Shown here one piece after another: positions 59,579 through 64,000 of a DNA stretch of 64,000 bases. Location: positions 168,051 through 232,050 of the forward strand of contig NZ_PQHZ01000005.1 in NCBI RefSeq assembly GCF_003385185.1, given 5' to 3'. The notes below the pieces were generated by a model. That model was not told where the DNA came from and did not search any database. It was given only the letters and a program-made list of their open reading frames with translations. Every line of letters begins with the position of its first letter. Positions within the stretch are counted from its first letter, which is position 1. The DNA is from Amycolatopsis palatopharyngis (GTDB lineage Bacteria > Actinomycetota > Actinomycetes > Mycobacteriales > Pseudonocardiaceae). The position numbers were made by a program, and so were the translations under genes.

Positions 59579-59692
59579 TCAGCCCTGCCGCTGCTTGTGC
59601 CGCAGGTTGTCGCAGATCACCATAATCCGGCCGTGACGCCGGACAATCTGGCACTTGTCGCAGATCTTCTTGACGCTCGGTTGAACCTTCAC
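59579..59692 (-). CDS. rpmJ: Ribosomal protein L36 (zinc type)
   Basis: A 37-residue protein beginning [20 protein letters not shown]. Three cysteines and one histidine ([13 protein letters not shown]) make the zinc site, so this is the C+ form. GTG start at 59692. It lies between infA and rpsM as usual. Confidence 0.96.
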   Translation of the reverse strand: MKVQPSVKKICDKCQIVRRHGRIMVICDNLRHKQRQG

Positions 59693-59729
59693 GTCTCCTG
59701 CTCTCCTGCTTGTGCTCTGCTCGCCGTGA

Positions 59730-59951
59730 TCACTTGTAGCGGTAGACGATGCGACCACGGGACAAGTCGTAGGGCGAGAGCTCTACGACAACCCTGTCCT
59801 CAGGCAGGATACGGATGTAGTGCTGCCGCATCTTGCCGCTGATGTGTGCAAGGACCTTATGGCCGTTCTCCAACTCGACGCGAAACATCGCGTTGGGAAG
59901 CGGCTCGATTACGCGGCCTTCGACCTCGATGGCCCCGTCCTTCTTGCCCAT
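59730..59951 (-). CDS. infA: Translation initiation factor IF-1
   Basis: A 73-residue OB-fold factor binding the ribosomal A site. [40 protein letters not shown] and IVYRYK are canonical. Strong GGAGGA ribosome site. First gene of the infA-rpmJ-rpsM run. Confidence 0.97.
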   Translation of the reverse strand: MGKKDGAIEVEGRVIEPLPNAMFRVELENGHKVLAHISGKMRQHYIRILPEDRVVVELSPYDLSRGRIVYRYK

Positions 59952-60086
59952 GTCCTCCGCGTTTCGTGATTGGTTGAGCGGTGAGTGCTTACCTGGCTGG
60001 TGCCAACACGCACGCCACCCCGACCCCAAGTGCCGCGAGAGTTCACGAGCGCGATGGACTCGGCGTGATGAGCATGCCGACTTGAC

Positions 60087-60116
60087 AGTGTACGCAGCCT
60101 GTGTCGCGGCCCCCAA
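60087..60116 (-). promoter_or_regulatory. Candidate infA operon promoter
   Basis: On the minus strand TTGGGG (60116-60111) and TACACT (60092-60087) are 18 bp apart, giving a leader of about 130 nt before infA. Moderate consensus match only. Confidence 0.4.
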
Positions 60117-60337
60117 TCGGGGTCCGACTGTGCTACCAGGACGAGGGTCCGCAGGCCACGCGAACGAGTGACAGTCGTCGACAACGACAGCTCGCCACGC
60201 TGCGTAAACAGCCTCGCCCGGCAGATATGAGCCCGCGGGACGAACTCCAGGATGCCCGAAAACAGCCAGCCCTGCACCCGCGACTCGACCCGACAGATTA
60301 CGTAACAACGTTACGGCGGTCGGTTCCGTCTAGCTGA

Positions 60338-60360
60338 GTGCCTTTAGCGGGCTAAGTGTC
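60338..60360. repeat. Palindromic repeat copy 17
   Basis: GTGCC arm and core TTTAGCGGGCTAAG with degraded right arm, 31 bp after the map stop codon. Confidence 0.87.
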
Positions 60361-60390
60361 GTCACCGCGGTGGACTTGACCAGCTGCGGG

Positions 60391-61170
60391 TCAGACAGCC
60401 GTCTCGGGCTGCGTCAGCACCCAGGGACCTTCTTCTGTGATCGCGACGGTGTGTTCCCAGTGGGCAGCCCTCGAGCCGTCGGCGGTCACCACGGTCCATC
60501 CGTCGGCGAGCTCGACCGTCTCGCCACTTCCGCCGGTCAGCATCGGCTCGATGGCCAGTGCCATTCCGACCTTCAGCTTCGGCCCCTTCCCCGGCTTGCC
60601 GAGATTGGGCAGGAACGGCTCCATATGCATCTCGGTGCCGATGCCATGACCGCCGTACTCAGCGATCATGCCGTATTCGACCCCATCGGCCTTTGCCACA
60701 CGCTCCGCAGCCGTCTGCACCGCGTGCGAGATGTCGGTCAGCCTGCGGCCCGCTGCCACCGACTCTATGCCGGCCCACATCGCCGCTCTGGTGGCGGCGG
60801 ACAGCGCGCGATCCGGCTCCGACACTTCGCCGACCTCGATCGTCACCGCCGAGTCGCCGTGCCATCCATCCAAGATCGCACCGCAGTCCACAGAGAGCAG
60901 ATCGCCCTCGGAGAGCTCCTGATCCGTGGACGGGATCCCGTGCACGATCTGTTCGTTCAATGAGGCACAGATCGACCCCGGAAAGCCGTGGTACCCCTTG
61001 AACGAGGGGATCGCGTCTGCTTCCCGGATGGTCTGTTCAGCCAACTCATCGAGTTCAGCGGTCGTCACACCAGGCCTGGCGGCCGCGGTCACCGCCGCGA
61101 GCGTGCGCGCGACCACCAACCCGGCCGCACGCATGGCCTCCAGCTCGCCACGCGTCTTAATCTCGATCAT
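60391..61170 (-). CDS. map: Type I methionine aminopeptidase
   Basis: A 259-residue metalloenzyme removing the initiator methionine. Metal ligands are in LLSVDCGAILDGWHGDSAVT (two aspartates), GHGIGTEMHMEP (histidine), AIEPML (glutamate) and HWEHTVAITEEGP (glutamate). ATG at 61170 gives MIEIKTRGELEAMRAAG; a GTG at 61218 overlapping the adk stop (GTGA) would add 16 residues and cannot be excluded. Operon secY-adk-map. Confidence 0.95.
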   Translation of the reverse strand: MIEIKTRGELEAMRAAGLVVARTLAAVTAAARPGVTTAELDELAEQTIREADAIPSFKGYHGFPGSICASLNEQIVHGIPSTDQELSEGDLLSVDCGAILDGWHGDSAVTIEVGEVSEPDRALSAATRAAMWAGIESVAAGRRLTDISHAVQTAAERVAKADGVEYGMIAEYGGHGIGTEMHMEPFLPNLGKPGKGPKLKVGMALAIEPMLTGGSGETVELADGWTVVTADGSRAAHWEHTVAITEEGPWVLTQPETAV

Positions 61171-61214
61171 GCGCCCACGCCGGAACATCTGGACGACTCG
61201 AAATCCACTGAGAT

Positions 61215-61769
61215 TCACTCGCGATTGCGCAATGCATCCAACACCCGCGACGAAACCTCGTCGACATCACCGACGCCATCGACGGTGACCAGGATGTCGG
61301 AGTAGTGCTCGAACAATGGGGCGGTCTCCGAGGCGTACACCTGCTGGCGGCGCCGGATCACGTCCTCAGTGTCGTCGGAGCGTCCACGGGACAGCAGCCG
61401 CTGCACGACAACGTCCTCGGCAACCTGAAGCTGAATCACCGCGTCGAGCGCGGTGTCGGACTCGGCGAGCATTTCGCCGAGAACGCCAGCCTGTCGCGTG
61501 TTTCGCGGGAAGCCGTCGAGCAGGAAGCCGGCCTTGGCGTCGGGCTCGTTGAGTCGCTCGCGCACCATTTCATTGGTAACCGAATCGGGAACGAGCTCAC
61601 CGGAGTCCAGGTAGCGCTTCGCTTCCTGTCCCAACGGGGTTTGCTCACCGACATGTGCGCGGAAGAGGTCACCGGTGGAGATGTGGGGCACACCGAGCTT
61701 CTCGGACAACGCCGTTGCCTGGGTGCCCTTCCCCGCGCCTGGCGGACCGACGAGAACAACTCGCGTCAT
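61215..61769 (-). CDS. adk: Adenylate kinase, short form
   Basis: A 184-residue kinase equilibrating ATP, AMP and ADP. Walker [24 protein letters not shown] site [13 protein letters not shown] start [13 protein letters not shown], and [17 protein letters not shown]. The long zinc LID is absent, as in other actinobacteria. It overlaps secY by four bases. Confidence 0.97.
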   Translation of the reverse strand: MTRVVLVGPPGAGKGTQATALSEKLGVPHISTGDLFRAHVGEQTPLGQEAKRYLDSGELVPDSVTNEMVRERLNEPDAKAGFLLDGFPRNTRQAGVLGEMLAESDTALDAVIQLQVAEDVVVQRLLSRGRSDDTEDVIRRRQQVYASETAPLFEHYSDILVTVDGVGDVDEVSSRVLDALRNRE

Positions 61770-63073
61770 CGGAGGAACCCTTCATAATTGCGCTGCATCA
61801 GCTGGCTTTCGATCTGCTTCATGGTATCGAGCCCGACACCGACCATGATGAGTACGGCCGTGCCACCGAACGGGAAGTTCTGGTTGTTCCCTTGATCGGT
61901 GATGGACAAGAAGAAGTTCGGCAGGATCGCTACCAAACCGAGGTAGATCGAGCCAGGGAAGGTAATCCGACTGAGCACGAAGTTGAGGTACTCGGCGGTC
62001 GGTCGTCCCGGCCTGATGCCAGGAATGAAGCCGCCGAACTTCTTCATCTCCTCCGCACGCTCATCCACGTTGAAGGTGATCGTGATGTAGAAGTAAGTGA
62101 AGAAGATGATCAGCGCGAAGTACAGCAAGATGTGCACGACGCTCGACTGGTCGACCACGTAGTTCTGCAGGAAGACCTGCCAGCCGGAGGCGCTGTTCGG
62201 ATCGCCGACCAGGCGGCTGATGAGGTCCGGCAGGTACAGCAGCGACGACCCGAAGATCACCGGGATGACGCCGGCCTGGTTCACCTTGATCGGCAGGTAA
62301 GTGGAGGTGCCGCCGTACATCCGGCGACCGATCATCCGCTTGGCGTACTGCACCGGAATGCGGCGCTGCCCCTGCTCGACGAAGACGACGCTGGCGATGA
62401 TCGCCAGCGCGAGGATGCAGACGAACGTGAAGACGAGGCCACCCTGGTTGCTCAGGATGTTCGCGCCTTCCGCCGGAATGCGGGCCGCGATGTTCAGGAA
62501 GATCAGCACCGACATGCCGTTACCGACACCGCGCTCCGTGATCAGCTCACCCAGCCACATCATGACCGCGGTACCGGCGGTCATCGTGACGACGATCAGC
62601 GCGAGTGCGTAGACGCTGTTGTCCGGGATGACCGCCTGCGGGCAGTCCTGGAACAGCGCGCCGCGATCGGCGAGCGCCACGACGCCGGTGGCCTGGAGGA
62701 TCGCCAGAGCGATGGTCAGGTACCGGGTGTACTGCGTGAGCTTGCTCTGCCCGGACTGTCCTTCCTTCTTCAACTCCTCGAAGCGGGGGATCACCACGGT
62801 GAGCAGCTGAACGATGATGCTCGCGGTGATGTACGGCATGATGCCGGTCGAGAAGATGGACAGCTGCAGGAGCGCCCCACCACTGAACAGGTTCAGCAGC
62901 GAGTAGATGCCCTGTTCTTCGACCTGCGCTTGACAAGCCTGAACGTTGGGATACGAAACCCCAGGCGCTGGAGTGACGGCACCGATTCGGTACACCGCCA
63001 CGATCATCAGCGTGAACAGGATTTTCTTGCGCAGGTCCGGCGTCGCGAGAGCCGAGCGGAAGGCGCTGAGCAC
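61766..63073 (-). CDS. secY: Protein translocase subunit SecY
   Basis: A 435-residue ten-helix channel of the general secretory pathway. [52 protein letters not shown], and [20 protein letters not shown] with [12 protein letters not shown] are the SecY motifs. The GTG at 63073 follows AGGAGG; a longer ORF is not needed. As in mycobacteria it is separated from the main ribosomal protein operon and leads adk and map. Confidence 0.97.
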   Translation of the reverse strand: MLSAFRSALATPDLRKKILFTLMIVAVYRIGAVTPAPGVSYPNVQACQAQVEEQGIYSLLNLFSGGALLQLSIFSTGIMPYITASIIVQLLTVVIPRFEELKKEGQSGQSKLTQYTRYLTIALAILQATGVVALADRGALFQDCPQAVIPDNSVYALALIVVTMTAGTAVMMWLGELITERGVGNGMSVLIFLNIAARIPAEGANILSNQGGLVFTFVCILALAIIASVVFVEQGQRRIPVQYAKRMIGRRMYGGTSTYLPIKVNQAGVIPVIFGSSLLYLPDLISRLVGDPNSASGWQVFLQNYVVDQSSVVHILLYFALIIFFTYFYITITFNVDERAEEMKKFGGFIPGIRPGRPTAEYLNFVLSRITFPGSIYLGLVAILPNFFLSITDQGNNQNFPFGGTAVLIMVGVGLDTMKQIESQLMQRNYEGFLR

Positions 63074-63173
63074 GCGGGGGACCTCCTCGGCGTCGTCGGT
63101 GATCAACCGACGATCGGCTTGGCCGGCACTGTGGCCGGCAGGAACACACTTTCACTGACTGGGCAAGCCAGGA

Positions 63174-63203
63174 ACGCTTCGGGGCACATCTGTCCCGAAG
63201 CGT
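63174..63203 (-). other. Leader hairpin of secY mRNA
   Basis: ACGCTTCGGG (63174-63183) pairs with CCCGAAGCGT (63194-63203); three further pairs, one of them G-T, extend the stem toward a 4-base loop. It lies right after the predicted start of transcription, about 100 nt before secY. It could stabilise the 5' end or take part in regulation. Confidence 0.6.
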
Positions 63204-63211
63204 GCCGCCGA

Positions 63212-63241
63212 CTCTAACAGCCCCTTGGCGAACCTCGGCAA
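63212..63241 (-). promoter_or_regulatory. Candidate secY promoter
   Basis: On the minus strand TTGCCG (63241-63236) and TTAGAG (63217-63212), 18 bp apart, just upstream of the leader hairpin. Confidence 0.45.
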
Positions 63242-63342
63242 CGCATAGGGCAAATACCGACGGAGGTCGGAACACCCGCACCCCGTGCGCGTTCCTTCCC
63301 GTCCCTCGACGACCAGGAACGCGCCCCGGGGTCGCCGTGGGA

Positions 63343-63366
63343 CGACATTTAGCCCGCTAAAGGCGC
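63343..63366. repeat. Palindromic repeat copy 18
   Basis: Core TTTAGCCCGCTAAA with left arm changed to CGACA; 25 bp from copy 19 in opposite orientation. Confidence 0.88.
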
Positions 63367-63391
63367 ACGGGGGTATCGGGCGCCCCGGAAC

Positions 63392-63412
63392 GCGTTCAGC
63401 GGGCTAAATGCT
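63392..63412. repeat. Palindromic repeat copy 19
   Basis: GCG arm, core TTCAGCGGGCTAAA, one T to C change; directly abuts the TAG stop codon of the aerolysin-like remnant at 63413. Confidence 0.85.
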
Positions 63413-63816
63413 CTAGCAGTCGGTACTGGTCTCCTGCACCTTGGCGTCCCAGGCCGGGTTGGAGTCAGGCCCGTCGACCACCACGTTGTGGACGTACCAG
63501 TAGTAGTGGCCGTAGTAGCGGTCACCGAAGTGCATCTCGTAGGTGCCGCGCACCTTCTGGCGCATGGGTGCGGCAAAGATGTCCACGGCCTGGTAGAGGG
63601 GCCGAGTTCGTGGCGGATCTCGTCGGCCTTGGAAGTCGTCCAACTCCACTCACGCTGGTAACTGGTCTCGAAGCCGACCTCGAACACCTCCCCGAGCGTC
63701 GCCTTCGCCGAAATGGTCACCCCCACGCTGTTGGTGGTCGTCTCAGAGGACTCCCAGCGGATCACCCGTGTGGACTTGCCCGGCGAGCAGTTCAGGGAGC
63801 CGATCAGGTGAGGCAC
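63413..63816 (-). pseudogene. Aerolysin/ETX-like secreted protein remnant with frameshift
   Basis: Two frames join into one protein: from 63816, VGVTISAKATLGEVFEVGFE and REWSWTTSKADEIRHELGP, then in another frame LYQAVDIFAAPMRQKVRGTY and MHFGDRYYGHYYWYVHNVVV to a TAG. The switch lies at a run of four C (near 63597-63600 complement); one more C would restore the frame. The serine/threonine-rich strand pattern and the GTYEMHFGDRYYGHYY segment resemble aerolysin/ETX-MTX2-type proteins of streptomycetes. No signal peptide precedes it, so the N-terminus is also lost. A sequencing error at the C-run is possible. Confidence 0.5.
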
Positions 63817-63847
63817 GCTCGGATGAGCGCGCGAGAAGGGCGAGGAA

Positions 63848-63870
63848 GTGCACTCAGCCCGCTAAAGGCA
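63848..63870. repeat. Palindromic repeat copy 20
   Basis: GTGC arm, core CTCAGCCCGCTAAA. 60 bp from copy 21, which has the same orientation and the same T to C change. Confidence 0.82.
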
Positions 63871-63907
63871 GGAAGGGCGACCCAGCCCCGGGGAGGTGCC
63901 CCGGCAC

Positions 63908-63930
63908 GACACTCAGCCCGCTAAAGGCGC
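63908..63930. repeat. Palindromic repeat copy 21
   Basis: GACA arm, core CTCAGCCCGCTAAA. The last 70 bases of the window hold nothing else I can identify. Confidence 0.82.
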
Positions 63931-64000
63931 TACCCGGGCCGGGGACGACGCGGTCTGGTGTCGCGCTGGCGGGCCGGGGGCAGTGGGGCTGGCGGAGTGG

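Larger units (their letters stand above)
59952..60390. other. Non-coding region between infA and map
   Basis: 439 bp without a gene. It contains the likely infA promoter at 60087-60116 and a palindromic repeat at 60338-60360; TTACGTAACAACGTTACG near 60297-60314 is a further dyad. ORFs here lack similarity to anything I know. Confidence 0.6.
63074..63412. other. Upstream region of secY
   Basis: 339 bp without a gene. It holds the secY promoter, a leader hairpin and palindromic repeats 18 and 19, described separately. Confidence 0.7.

Noticed and set aside
59952..60308. Upstream extension of infA to about 190 residues
   Set aside because: IF-1 is 73 residues and the ATG at 59951 has a strong ribosome site; the extension is leader sequence.

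Overview
The window is chromosomal DNA from a high-GC actinomycete, most likely a member of the Pseudonocardiaceae or a close relative. This rests on the GC-rich codon use, the CIRCE-controlled groES-groEL pair, the gene order glmM-glmS-nnrD-alr-tsaE-tsaB-rimI-tsaD-groES, a complete actinobacterial type VII (ESX) secretion locus, and an L17 protein with a C-terminal sunset-type domain. The family assignment is inference; there is no rRNA or other direct taxonomic marker here.

Layout. 1-640: groEL (cut) and groES, minus strand, with CIRCE and promoter at 812-846. 1009-4762: two exported hydrolases, a Tat-exported PhoD-type phosphatase and a peptidoglycan amidase. 5014-8356 (minus): a MerR regulator fused to a DnaN-like domain, then tsaB-rimI-tsaD. 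8402-13496: a malonate-use island (GntR regulator diverging from transporter, malonyl-CoA synthetase and a fused carboxyltransferase). 13562-16289 (minus): alr, an alpha/beta hydrolase and tsaE in one overlapping operon. 16379-19696 (minus): polyol dehydrogenase, DeoR regulator and xylulokinase. 19798-23133 (minus): glmS and the NAD(P)HX repair enzyme. The two catabolic islands therefore split a block of genes that is usually contiguous.

24199-32839 (minus) holds an eight-gene cluster: two copies of a three-gene type VII secretion module (small WXG-like protein, large glycine-rich protein, small coiled-coil protein with an acidic-aromatic tail), with a fatty acyl-AMP ligase and an acyl carrier protein between them. 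Both modules are preceded by nearly the same 17-bp element. 32949-35498: glmM, rpsI, rplM. 35681-53690: the ESX locus itself, with a lipoprotein, a DUF4333-like protein, EsxA/EsxB, an Hsp70-like Rv3446c-type protein, EccC, EccD, MycP, a large tail-bearing candidate substrate, an EspC-like protein, EccB, EccE and an unassigned gene. 53878-59951: a DUF559-type protein, then truA, rplQ, rpoA, rpsD, rpsK, an undescribed 65-residue ORF, rpsM, rpmJ and infA. 60391-63073: map, adk, secY. 63413-63816: a frameshifted aerolysin-like remnant.

Across the whole window runs a short palindrome, TTTAGC-SS-GCTAAA, usually extended to 24 bp by GTGC/GCAC arms. I count 21 full or degenerate copies. Most sit within about 50 bp of a stop codon, several touch or supply the stop codon, three form a 70-bp tandem array, and two lie inside coding sequence. 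This repeat family and the duplicated type VII substrate modules with the acyl-AMP ligase/ACP pair are the two most unusual things in the window.
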